Positions 9,253 through 19,860 of a stretch of DNA of 64,000 nt are shown in pieces (position 1 is the first letter of the stretch; every line of letters begins with the position of its first letter). The DNA is from Opisthocomus hoazin (taxonomy: Eukaryota > Chordata > Aves > Opisthocomiformes > Opisthocomidae). Below the pieces are notes generated by a model. The model was not told the origin of the DNA, did not search any database, and saw nothing but the letters and a program-made list of their open reading frames with translations. The stretch spans positions 48,915,830-48,979,829 of the forward strand of contig NC_134454.1 in the NCBI RefSeq assembly GCF_030867145.1. The letters run 5' to 3'. The position numbers were made by a program, and so were the translations under genes.

Positions 9253-12200
9253 GTCAGTGCCGCGCCGCGCGCGGGCCGGGCCTGCCCCGGGCCCGCCCCG
9301 GGCCCGGGCCGGGCGCCGTTAGCCCGGGGACGGGCCTCGGGCCGGGCCGCGGAGGCCTGCTCTCGTCCCCCGAGTTTGCCGGGGGGGGCTTTCCGCGCTG
9401 CCGCCCGAAGGAGGAAGGCGCTTGTTTAAAAATTCTTCGTCGGTGCCGGTCCGGCGGCGGGCTGAGGTTGCCCTAGGGGCTGGAAGAGGCTTCCTGCGTC
9501 AGCGCGCTTGTGGGTTGGCTTGGGTGTTTATTTTATAAATTATTATTTTTTAAATATTATTTATTTTTATTTTTGTGCTAAAAAGCTAACGCTTTTCCTC
9601 TCCTCGGTGTCTCGGGGACCCGTGAGCACGCAATGGAAGTTTTTATGCTCGCGTTGCTGCGGCAGCTCGATCTGCGCCAGCAGCGAGTTCGCCCGCCATG
9701 GGGTCACAGTTCCCCCCCAGGTCAGCGGGAAGGGACACGCAGGCGCCAGCACTCTGCGCGTCTCTGGTTTTTGTCTGTAACGCGGATGTGGCCAGAGCTT
9801 CACGATAGCAGAACTACTTGATTGGATTGCAGTAGTGATTTGGGGGGGGGAACCCCAAACGCTCTTGATCTTAAGGACTGCGGTTCTTGAGCTGTTTCCT
9901 GGCAGTGTGGGTGAGGAGGGGGGCGAGGAGGTACCGCGCTCTGCGTGGATTAGATTCCGCGATCGTCCATGCTGTGGCAGAGCGCGTATCTTCAGGCCAG
10001 GCACCCGTTTCAAGTCTTACACAGTGCTGACAGGCGCGGCCGGTGCAGAAGGTGGACTTCACAGATAGGAGATGGCTGTAAACCAAGAAAACTTGAGTGC
10101 GCAGGGCTGGAATACAATTTTTTTTTTATAGTACAACTATGTACACTGCATACTTCAATATCTGCAAGCACTCACTGCAAATGGGCAAACAAACAAAAAA
10201 AACATTTCAAACTGATGTTTATGGTTTTGTTTTTCAGACCCCATCAGCTGTTCAGAAGATAAAACAGCTTCTTAAAGATAAACCTGAGCATGTAAGTATA
10301 AAGAGGGCCAGCCTGTTGACCATGCTAAGGTATTAGCACAGCTCATGGTCGCAAAGCATTTCTGCTAATGTGGAAGTTTCAAATAAACACTGAGGTGTTT
10401 ATTAGAGGTGCCGGCATCTTTTTTTGGAGGGGAATGGATAAGCTTATTTATGTGTGAAGCTTCGTTTCTTTAGAAATCAAATGCAGGAAGTACCTGACTG
10501 TAAGGACATTTCACTGTACACTTACTTTTGAGATGGATAAAGTTGAAAAAAATCAAGCTTCAGAACATATTTCAGCTGTATTTTAATGAAGGCTTTTAGC
10601 GTGTCGTAGGAGTGACTTCTGGTAGCGAAATAGATCTTCAGCTGTTGATGTTGACATGTTGTTAAGTTCTTGTAGGAATTGTCGTTGTGAAGAATATAGT
10701 AATAAAGTTAGATTCATACCCTTCGGAAAACATCCAGTTCTTAGGAAACTTGCCAGACCATGGGTTTTTTTATGCAATGAGCATTTCTGCAAAGAACTGA
10801 TTGAGCTTGTCATCTTTTCTTCTAGGGGAAAAACACCCAGTGTCTTGCTTTCTAACCATTATAAAAACAAGCATTACATTTTCTTCTTTGCAGTAGGTAT
10901 TATTTCAAGAACAATATTTCTCTTTCAACTTTCACACAAGGCCCATTGTTTCTTTGCTTCCTGCATGTCTGCCACTAACTATACTCTTTGTTCTCATGTT
11001 TTAAACCCTCCTAAGGAAGTCCTAAGCCTCCAGCTTAGCTGGTCAGTCATCCCCTTGCTGTAAATGGTGTTTGTGTTTTCCAGCTCATTATTTGTAGCAG
11101 TTCCTCTAGAGAAAGGTATTTAGTCTGAAAAGATCAAGCACTATTTGTCTGAGATCCCGCTTGATGACAAGTGGTATGTTTTGATACGTTTTTATTGTAA
11201 CATTGATTACAGAGATAGACAATACCATTTTCCTCTTTAGTTATGAAGGTCTGGTGTGTGGAAGGTGGTACAGATCCTTTTGAAAGATTGCTGTGCACAA
11301 ATAGTTTTCTGTTTCTTTAAAACCTTTTCTCAGTGTTTACTTACACAGATGGTCTTTTTGTCAGACTTGTTGGATACTGTGAACGTTACAAACATTGACT
11401 AGGTTGGCTTTTAAGGTCGATTAAGACAGGAAGCAAGTAAACATACTTGATTTAAGGAGGGACTGCTTTTTAAGTGAGACTGGTGATAGAAGTAATGAAG
11501 AAATCAAAGTATGTTTTTCAAAACTTTGGTTTGAAGTAAGTTTTCTGATGGTGTCATTACAAGAGCTCTGTGAAAATCTAGTAACTGCCCTTGTCTTGGC
11601 CTCACAGCTTCATAATTACATTACTGTCAGTAATCTTAACATAGTGCCTGAATTAGCATCTGAGTTGACTTTAATTTGAAGTCACAAAAAATACCTACCT
11701 TTGAAATTTGGCTGCCTTAATGAGACCAGGCACCTACAGGAATACCAACACTTTATTATCTCAGAACTTTTAATGTACTTTAGGGCTTGATGCACGATAG
11801 TAAACATCTGATGTTTGCTTTTACCTTGGCAGTCAACTTTGTAAAAGGGAAAAAATGTTACCTCATAATCCATTAAGCTAATTCACTCCTGCTTTGAGGC
11901 AGTGGAGAATAATAAATGTCAGCATTTTGTTGTTCTGTATATTTTTTGTCTTGGTGTTCCAGAATAGGTTTTAAAATAGTAATGAACGTGGTGTTTGTTT
12001 TCTCTTTTTTAGGTAGGCGTGAAAGTAGGTGTTCGTACAAGGGGATGCAATGGACTTTCTTACACATTAGAATATACAAAATCGAAAGGAGACTCCGATG
12101 AAGAAGTAGTTCAAGATGGTGAGTTTCTGATGCAGCAGAGCAAACTTCGGGGGAGGGGGGGGTGGAGGGGAGGGGGGGGGTGAAGGGGAGGGGGAGGGAA

Positions 12201-15200
12201 GAACAACCTGTGACAAGGTTTGCCAAGATAGGAGTCAGCACTTAGTTGAAGTAATGAGTTACAGCAAGGGGTCCTACTGTTCTGTTACAGGACTTGTCAC
12301 CTTGGTTTTTGTTTTGAAGACCAGTTAGTTAAAATCTGCAGCTTTGCAGTCTCTGCATCAGAGACTGCTCCACCAGACTAGTCTAGTCCGTAGATCATGT
12401 CTTCAGAGGCAGCTAATATCAGTTACTTGGAGAATAATACAGAACAGTGCACATATAAAGGAATAATTTATCAGGATACGTAAACCGAGGTTTGGCGAAG
12501 CAAAGATTTTATTTGCAGGGGATTTTCCCCATTATCTTCTCTAACTATTCTTATTCTTCATGGATTCGTAATTTGTAACCTCTTTGTGCTTTTGACCTTC
12601 ACATTGCTTCGTAACAACAGAGTCTATGGTTTTAATTTGAAAGTATTTTTAAAATTGTTTTCATATGCTGGTATTTAAGCTTTCTGCCTGATAATTTCAC
12701 TGAGCATCCCATGACAGCTCTATTGCTAAAGTTGCTGTCGTGCTTTAACCCCAGTGAGCAATGCTGACAGTACAAAACTGGGAGGAGTGGTGGATACACC
12801 GGAAGGCTGTGCTGCCATCCGGCGAGACCTGGAAAGACTGGAAAGTTGGGCAGAGAGGAACCTGATGAAGTTCAACAATAGCAAGTGCAGGGTCCTGCAC
12901 CTGGGGAGGAACAACCCCATGCACCAGTACAGGCTTGGGGCGGACCTGCTGGACAGCAGCTCTGCAGAGGAGGACCTGGGTGTCCTGGTGGACGACAGGT
13001 TAACCATGAGCCAGCAGTGTGCCCTGGCTGCCAAGAACGCCAATGGCATCCTGGGGTGCATAAAGAACAGTGGCCAGCAGGACGAGGGAGGTTCTCCTCC
13101 CCCTCTACTCTGCCCTAGTGAGGCCCCATCTGGAGGACTCTGTCCAGTTCTGGGCTCCTCACTTCAAGAAAGATGAGGAGCTACTGGAGAGAGTCCAGTG
13201 GAGGGCTACGAGGATGGTCAGGGGACTGGAGCATCTGTCCTGCGAGGAGAGGCTGAGGGAGCTGGGCTTGTTCAGCCTGAAGAAGAGAAGGCTGCGAGGG
13301 GACCTAATAAATGCTTATAAATATGTGAAGGGTGGGTGTTAGGAGGATGGGGCGAAACTCTTTTCAGTGGTGCCCAGTGGTGACAGGACAAGGGGCAGTG
13401 GGCACAAACTGAAGCACAGGAAGTTCCGTCTGAACATGAGGAAGAACTTCTTCCCTCTGAGGGTGACGGAGCACTGGAACAGGCTGCCCAGGGAGGTTGT
13501 GGAGTCTCCTTCTCTGGAGATATTCAAGACCCGCCTGGACAAGGTCCTGTGCAACCTACTGTATGTGACCCTGCTTCGGCAGGGGGGTTGGACTAGATGA
13601 CCCACAGAGGTCCCTTCCAACCCCCAACATTCTGTGATATCACAAGTATTTTCTTACAGAAGCTGTGCTGCTAGGCAGAGCCCGTCTTCCAACTGTCTTC
13701 AGAGTGCCTGTGACCAACTCAAATTTTATTCTCTTAAACGGAGAATTAGTTGTAACTTAAGTAAATGATTAAATTGAACCAGAGTATGTGAGATAGGGAC
13801 TGCCACCTAATTGTGCAGGTGCCTATTGATTTCAAGTTAGGCTGGCTTCTGGAGTTACTACTTCTGCTTGACTCAGAGCTGCTCTAGGTTTACGGGGATG
13901 AAAACACATTTTTCAGAAGGCATTTGTTGGTTTGGATCTTAAGGAAGATAAAAGCAGTTTCCCTCAGTCAGGTCAGAGACCTTAATTTCCAAAGCTGGAC
14001 AGCGTTTCAGGTGTGCCTGTGTGCTTTCTGTTCTGTTTTGGTTGCTTCTAGACAGATGTCCAGTGAAGGCCCTGACTTGTATGTAGCTCTGCGCTCAGTG
14101 AGCTGGTGGCTTTGGATCCCACTGCAAATTTTCTGACTTTAGGTACTAAGTGACTGCTTCAGGGATCAGGTCCATGAACTCTTTAATGAAGTTTAGCCTT
14201 CAGTGTCAGTTACTGTCCAAATTGACCTGAAGAATGTGTAGATTCAATTCAGTTGCCCACAGACTTGAGTTGTATTAGTAATATGTTTTGTCTCAGTGCC
14301 TGCTATGATGAAACAGCTTTCCAGCGATCTCTCATACGACTTAATGAGTTCTTATTGCTGTTTACTTGATACAATTGTACGTTATTATTTTTATTATTTC
14401 ATAGTCTGTGGACAGCTAAAGCAGTCCACTTGCACCTTTTTGTCAGATTTTGCAGTTCTAAAGTTCAGTAACTTTACAGAGAGGTAGATACTTTTTGTAC
14501 TTTAGAAAAGAGAATTCTTTCTAGTTCCTGAAGTGGACTTCTAATTCTTAATCTTTAATCGTTGTGATATCTTTGAAAGTTCACACCTTTACCTTATTTT
14601 AGGATTCAGTGTTGCTAATAGTTAATGTAAACCTCATAGTTTTGGCAGAGCAAAAAATAATCATTTTGAGACAAGAACATTTGGTTTTTCAAAGTTTTGG
14701 GGCATCTTGCTGAATGCACAGACTTTAAGAATGGTAGGAAATGGGTTAGTGGCTGTAATGCATGGGAATTAAGTATTGAAGCTGGGATTTGTTCAGAAGT
14801 TCTATAACTTATTTCCCTGGTTATCATGTTTTTAAGTCCCGCCCCCAAAAATACATGCATTCATGTGTACAGACAAATAACAGTGTTAGACTGTTGCTAG
14901 AGTTTTATAGGTAGAGTAAAAACAACAATGGAAGTGTCCCATGTTATGGCAGGAAAACCGAGTTGTATTGGTAGTCGTCATATTTAGCTTCCATTTTTTT
15001 ATCACTGGGCAAAAGAAAGTTTTAAAGTGAGTGATGATTTTGCTGTATGTAATATTTTTTTTTTCTTTTGTTGTCTTCAAGGGGTTAGAGTGTTTATTGA
15101 GAAGAAGGCACAGCTGACGCTGCTAGGAACTGAAATGGACTATGTAGAAGACAAACTGTCCAGTGAATTTGTCTTCAATAATCCAAACATCAAAGGAACA

Positions 15201-15230
15201 TGTGGCTGTGGAGAAAGCTTTAACATCTGA
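9172..15230 (+). CDS. ISCA1: ISCA1, mitochondrial A-type iron-sulfur assembly protein, complete (4 exons)
   Basis: ISCA1 works in the mitochondrial matrix with ISCA2 and IBA57 to build [4Fe-4S] clusters. Exons 9172-9252, 10238-10291, 12013-12118 and 15082-15230 join to 390 bases: 129 residues plus TGA, the same length as human ISCA1. The N-terminus is basic ([11 protein letters not shown]), fitting a mitochondrial targeting sequence. The HesB/IscA domain fills the rest. The three conserved cluster-binding cysteines are present: Cys57 (TRGCNGLSY) and Cys121/Cys123 (GTCGCGESF). All introns are GT-AG and phases agree. The start is supported by the human-like N-terminus, a good Kozak context and the CpG island. 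Apart from an N-terminal MASSVV, the protein is very close to the human one as I recall it. Intron 3 carries a CR1 insertion in sense orientation. Confidence 0.97.
9253..10237 (+). other. ISCA1: ISCA1 intron 1
   Basis: The first 230 bases are CpG-island sequence; the rest falls to ordinary composition. No repeat recognised. Confidence 0.85.
10238..10291 (+). CDS. ISCA1: ISCA1 exon 2
   Basis: 18 codons ([18 protein letters not shown]) between TTTTTCAG and GTAAGT; phase 0 at both ends. Start of the HesB-like fold. Confidence 0.96.
10292..12012 (+). other. ISCA1: ISCA1 intron 2
   Basis: About 1.7 kb of AT-rich sequence with no repeat, RNA gene or exon that I recognise. Confidence 0.85.
12013..12118 (+). 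CDS. ISCA1: ISCA1 exon 3
   Basis: 106 bases between TTTTTTAG and GTGAGT, starting [14 protein letters not shown] and carrying the first cluster ligand Cys57. It ends one base into a Gly codon. A long G run begins about 30 bases into the following intron. Confidence 0.96.
12149..12199 (+). repeat. G-rich tract (G-quadruplex-like) in ISCA1 intron 3
   Basis: A run of G tracts separated by single A, T or GAA, starting about 30 bases after the exon 3 donor on the transcribed RNA's own strand. It contains far more than four runs of three or more G, so it fits the G-quadruplex pattern. Confidence 0.8.
12750..13636 (+). mobile_element. CR1 LINE, 3' part, in ISCA1 intron 3
   Basis: A 5'-truncated CR1 retrotransposon in sense orientation. 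It starts in the reverse-transcriptase C-terminal region ([15 protein letters not shown]) and runs through the ORF2 end to the 3' UTR and terminal octamer (ATTCTGTGA at about 13630). The usual FADD catalytic box is degenerate (NADS at the fragment start). A one-base loss near 13065 shifts the frame relative to the copy at 36 kb, and a stop interrupts the frame near 13340. The copy is dead. Confidence 0.93.
15082..15230 (+). CDS. ISCA1: ISCA1 exon 4 (last coding exon)
   Basis: Begins after TGTCTTCAAG, completes the Gly codon, and ends in TGA at 15228-15230. Contains the C-terminal [11 protein letters not shown] with Cys121 and Cys123. Confidence 0.97.
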
Positions 15231-15497
15231 AATCTCAGGAGTACTACTGTGACTTTGAACACCCCAAAACACTTACTATTATGGCTTTCGGAAGCAAATG
15301 CATTTCCTTCAGGTTCATAGGCTGCATAAAGTGTGGATACCATTAAGAAAAATAAACCTAAATCGTGTTGAGAATGTAAATTGTATATTAAATTCCACCA
15401 CTGATGTAGTTGTGCTATAATTTGTGATGAGTTGGAATCCAAAAGGTAAGAACAGTAAGTGCTGTAGTAACATCTCTGTACTTTCACATGCCAAGGA

Positions 15498-15503
15498 AAT
15501 AAA
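15498..15503 (+). terminator. Proximal ISCA1 poly(A) signal
   Basis: AATAAA 268 bases after the stop, followed within 20-40 bases by T-rich sequence (GTTCTTTCCCTTTGTC), a fitting downstream element. Confidence 0.55.
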
Positions 15504-17649
15504 ATTTCACTGTTCTTTCCCTTTGTCATTTTCTTTGTCCAGTCTACTCACACTTCCCCACCCAAAACCCATTTGAAAGGATATATTGCGTATGTGTTCT
15601 GCTTTGGTTTTGGGGAGGGGAGGAAACCCAACAAAAAAACCCCAACCATTTATGTGTTTGTTTATAAAGATTTATATACACAGGCATACAGCCCTCAGCT
15701 TCTGAGTTCACTATGATTATGTAGATGCTTGCTTTGTTTTTGTAGTTTTCTGATGCTTTCATCTTTTTATGTGTGGTTTACTTTCCCAGAAACCCAGGGA
15801 AGTCCAAAAAGTTAATGTGTTAATATAGTGGTAGGCCACCAGAACACTGCTTGTAGAAATACCTCAAAATGGGCTAACCCGATGTTAATTCTGTTCCTTT
15901 CCTTTTTGAAGGCACAGCCTCTCCTGTACTTGCAAAGTAATTTTCAAGAATGTGAAATACATTCCAGCACTGGAGTGCTAGAGCAGGATACACACAGACC
16001 TTGTTTCTCACATTTCTGTCACTTATCTTTCTTGACTTAAATTGCAAAATTGGTAAATCTGCCTCTAGATTCTGATTCCCCTTGTTCACAGAATGTGTTG
16101 TCTGTGCATCAAAAACTATGAACACTTTTTTTGAGAGAGATCTTACACTTTTCATTACTTTTTTTTTTTTTGTAGTCATGTCTTTACGAATTTTGTTACA
16201 GCTTGAACTCTGTTTTTTGCCTCTGTAGGTACTAGGGTTTTTCACCAAAGCTTATGGTAACTTCTGTTTAACTCCTGTTTTATGGTTAGCTTGGCAACAG
16301 GAGAAAAAGCGTGTATAATTTAAAAAAATCTAGTATTTCATAATTGTTTTTAATTAGGCTGTAATTAAAATATGTTTATAGGAGGCTGGGGTTTTTTCGC
16401 CTTTGGAGTTTAAACTTTCTCCTAATCAGAATTTTGTTTTTGTAAGCCAGTGTTTTTCAAGCTTATAAAGTCTTCAGTACTTGTGGTGCTCAGGAGAAGT
16501 GTGGCTGTCTCTCCAGGCCTTCCCAAAAGCTTGTACGAGACAAGACCTGTTCCACCCTGCTATCTCCATGTTTCCCTGAGGGTCCAAAGATGACTTTGTG
16601 CAGCTAAGCTGCTCGCTTGTGCAGGAGGGAAGATAACATGTCTGCCTGGGCAACTGGTCAGAACAGCTGGTGAAAAGGGTGCAAACAAAGTGGGGGACAA
16701 CAGGGACTGGGGTCTCGCAGTCAAGGACAAGGAGGTGTTGCGATGAGAGAGAAGTGAGAGCGTCAAGGCTGCGCGTTGAAAATCCAGAGGTCACGTTCGT
16801 CTGGACAGTTGTATCCGAGTGCCTGTTAACAACTTTGGAATAGTAACATGCTGAAGGCATAGGACTACAGCTACGTTTTCATTCCTCCCTCTGCACCTTT
16901 TGCCCAAGCCATTTGGGAAAAGGTGTAAAGAGAAGGATGAAAATGAAAAAATAAAATAATTTTTGGTCTGTTTTATGTAGTGCACAGGAACAGCAGGTCA
17001 GAATTTCCACACCTACAGCTTAATATTAAATACTTGAATTTTGGTTGTATACTGTGTCACCTTTGGATGTAAAAACACTATTTCCTTCAACGCTCAACTG
17101 TTGTACACAGCTACTTTATATAGTAATTCAGGTATTACTGGCAATCCACTGGCTAGGTGCATTTATAGTGCCGTAAGTATTTCAGGCTTGCCAAACATAA
17201 AAACATTCAGTTAATGTGATGTAGCTGCATTAATATGTCTAAAACTCGAAGCTAAGTGTGTTTCCAGGTTGGGCTTCACTGCTTCTTGCTAGAGGATAAG
17301 GCTGAATGTGGTAACACTGTTGGTTGCTGAGAGTGCTAGTACTTACTCATTGAACTTTTTTGGTGTGGGGTTTTTTTTGTGGAGAGAGGGATGTTGGTTT
17401 GGGGTTTTTTAGACCTGTGGCACTTAAAGCAATCCTTTTCATGTGTTTTGTGTATATGCCTTGAATGAAAGCTTGCACTTTTGTACTCACTTGAAGTAAT
17501 CCTCTAAATTGTCACTTTCCTAAGGCACCTAACGCACAATGTGTTGAAATTCTGTTAACGTGCTATTTACAGTTGCGTAGGAACATAGTTTTGTTGATTG
17601 GTTCATTATAATTTTGTGCATTACTGTATGTAGAGTTCTCAGTTACAAC

Positions 17650-17655
17650 AATAAA
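17650..17655 (+). terminator. Distal ISCA1 poly(A) signal (candidate)
   Basis: AATAAA followed by TGTTGG-type sequence; a second hexamer lies at 17711. It would make a long 3' UTR. Confidence 0.35.
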
Positions 17656-17855
17656 TATTTCCTGTTGGTAAATGTGAAATATTCCTATCTTGAATAATTC
17701 TGTTTACAATAATAAACAAGCAGTGAGGGGGCAGAATAAGTTTGTATGCTGGGACTACAAAGCAGATACAATATTACTGTTACCTGCGTTAATATTTCTC
17801 AGAAATATTAACAATTTCCAAATATTAACAGCATTAGAATAACATAGGAACATAT

Positions 17856-17882
17856 GGCAAAAAAAAAAAAAAAAAAAAAAAA
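17856..17882 (+). repeat. Poly(A) tract
   Basis: An uninterrupted run of about 26 A residues. It could be a simple repeat or the tail of an old retrocopy; I see no retrocopy body directly before it. Confidence 0.9.
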
Positions 17883-18103
17883 GAACTATGTACAGAAAGC
17901 TGTTTACGCATACCGGAAGGGTGGGATGTTAATGCATAGGCTTCTGTTAAACTTTGTGACACACTGTTCTCGGGGTAAGGATTCTAACAGGCAGGAGGCT
18001 AATTTTGAAGGCTTCGACATGCCAAAAAGTCATCATGGTACGCTTTAATGCAGGATAATGATTTTGATCAAAGTAACTGTTGTCATAAAAGGTTTTTAAT
18101 TGG

Positions 18104-18590
18104 CTAGGCAGTTTGAGGGTGAGAGTCAGTGGGCATTCCTGGCCATTCCACTTCAGCGCCGTGTAAGGGCACTGATACGCCATAGTGTCCTATGTTTGTG
18201 ACATCTTTCAGGTTTTCTCTTGGATGCAGTCTTTCCACCTCTAAAGCTACGTTTCTTTGTCCTGTTATGTGAAGATTATGAATGATAGGAGGTGAAGTAA
18301 TAAATTTTAGAAAAATGCTAAAGATTGTTGATACTGCTGCGTGTTCGTGATGCTGGAGAGAGACAACCAAAGGCTTCATACCATCAGGAGCCTGGAAACC
18401 CAACAGTTACCTTTCTGCTGGGGTTCTCACAGAACTTGTGAAAAAACGGCTTGCACCAGCAAGTCAGTATTCCCAATCCACCCCTTTTTATAGCCCTCAT
18501 TGGATGGCTCATGAACAATAATTTGTTTAGGAAAACATCACACAGTTCAATATGCAAGTCCTCCTGACAACAGGTGATGCGATGAAAAGA
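18104..18590 (-). other. Unexplained - strand open region
   Basis: On the - strand, an open stretch of about 64 codons (about 18580-18415), preceded by an acceptor-like TTTTATTTCAG and ending at AAAGGTAACTG, is followed almost at once by a 99-codon open frame (18403-18104) in another frame. The peptide contains segments such as HPMRAIKRGGLGIL and DGMKPLVVSLQHHEHAA. I do not recognise it. The gap between the parts (19 bases) is too short for an intron, so a one-base frameshift in a decayed gene or plain chance is likelier than a live gene. Confidence 0.25.
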
Positions 18591-19754
18591 ATTTGAACTC
18601 TGAAATAAAAATTAGATGCAGGTAATGGGACTGTGAAATTTAATGTCAAGGAAACAGAGGTTTTTTTAATTTTTGAGTTAAATCATATCTGCCATAAGTT
18701 GCTTCCATTGTTTGTTTTTTTTAATTGTAATTATTATTCTCCCCATTTATTTAAATCAGCATCTTCACTAGTATAAAAATTCTCCAACTGTACCACTACT
18801 GTGCTTACACTGGCTCCCAGGCCATTTATTAGATAAGTTTTTTATGATGCTAAAATTTTGCAGTCTTTTCTGACAGAAGAATTCCATAGCTGTCTAATGT
18901 GACAGAGTGTGCATCTCTGGGTTCGTCCCAAAAGAGCCCTCAAAATAGTACTTGAAAAATTACAGTACAGCTTTTTGTCTATAAAGTGATCTGTTAGACA
19001 GCGAGCAGTTTGGCCTGCTTTGTTCTTCACTGGCACTTGTAACATGTATGAGACGCTGCATCAGCATGGTGAGCAAAAATGCAAGGACTTGGCACAGTTC
19101 CAGACACATCTGGGTTTGAGCAGCATTCGAATAGCAATTTTCGTTTGCAATACCTGGCATTTTTCTTAAAGGGAGGTATACCAAGGGAAGATGAACCTCC
19201 GAACACGAGCAAGGTGTCCGCGCCCACCCCTCACAGCCCCTCAGCGGGCCATTTGCTGGCCCATGCGCACTGCTTGCTTGGGAGTCCCTGGCCCTCCCTG
19301 CCTGCCTGTGGGCAGGGTCCTCGCTCCGGCTCCCCTTCCTAGAATCGTCCTGAAATGCTGGATCGCGGGAGCAGACACCCACTAGCGCTGGGCGGCAGCG
19401 AGTCTCTGGCCCACACATTCCAAATGGCAAATCGCCCCTTTCCCAGTACCCATGTTCTAAGTTTCCTACTGCGTTTCCCGAATACCGGAGTTCTTTTGCT
19501 TATACCAGTGAAAACCATCGTTCACCTGTGCCATCTGTCCTTCGTGTATTCTGTTCTGGGCTTTTCACCTGTTCCCGAAGGACGGTGGGTGACTGCAGAA
19601 ACGTGAAGTGCCAAGTCACTTCAGAGCTCCCAATGTGAAGAGGAGCAGAGCGTAGCTTTCTGACCAGCCCTGGCTATTGAAGTACCATTTTTTTCACCAT
19701 TCCTCCCCTTGCTAGTAGTACGCTACTGTGCCTCACTAATGCCGTGTCTAGCGC

Positions 19755-19860
19755 TGAGCAACCTGGTCTAGCGGTAGATGTCCCTGCTCCTTGCAGGGGA
19801 GTTGGACTAGGTGAGATTTAAAGGTCCCGTCCAACCCAAACCATTCTATGATTCTATGAA
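19755..19860 (+). mobile_element. CR1 LINE 3' end, short fragment
   Basis: About 105 bases of CR1 3' UTR: a GTTGGACTAGGTGA segment, a TCCCGTCCAACCCAAACC segment, and two terminal octamers ATTCTATG. Sense orientation on the + strand. Confidence 0.9.

Larger units (their letters stand above)
8840..9500 (+). promoter_or_regulatory. ISCA1: CpG-island promoter of ISCA1
   Basis: About 650 bases of very GC-rich, CpG-dense DNA cover the ISCA1 start. It has a GC-box-like run (9017-9032), a CCAAT box (9071-9075) and a perfect CRE palindrome (9121-9128), 43 bases before the ATG. No TATA box is evident, as usual for a housekeeping gene. The start site is inferred to lie between about 9080 and 9160. The ERV fragment ends close to the left border. 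Confidence 0.75.
12119..15081 (+). other. ISCA1: ISCA1 intron 3
   Basis: About 3 kb. Besides the G tract and the CR1 copy, the remainder (13640-15081) is AT-rich with no recognised element. Confidence 0.85.
15231..17716 (+). other. ISCA1: ISCA1 3' UTR region with several possible poly(A) signals
   Basis: AATAAA hexamers occur at 15351-15356, 15498-15503, 17650-17655 and 17711-17716. The first two would give a 3' UTR of about 150-300 bases and the last two one of about 2.4 kb. Which are used cannot be told from sequence. A - strand open frame at 16474-16860 lies here; I see no family similarity in it. Confidence 0.55.
17717..19754. other. Intergenic DNA after ISCA1
   Basis: Apart from the - strand open region above and a CpG-containing GC-rich block at about 19190-19600, I see no gene, RNA or repeat here. 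Confidence 0.5.

Noticed and set aside
8784-9476. 230-codon + strand open frame over the ISCA1 promoter
   Set aside because: Pro/Arg/Ala-rich by-product of the CpG island; it overlaps ISCA1 exon 1 in another frame and matches no family.
15140-15529. 129-codon - strand frame over ISCA1 exon 4 and its 3' UTR
   Set aside because: Shadow of the real ISCA1 exon on the other strand.
16474-16860. 128-codon - strand frame in the ISCA1 3' UTR region
   Set aside because: Ser/Thr/Cys-rich, no recognised motif, antisense to a likely 3' UTR; open frames of this length recur in the window by chance.
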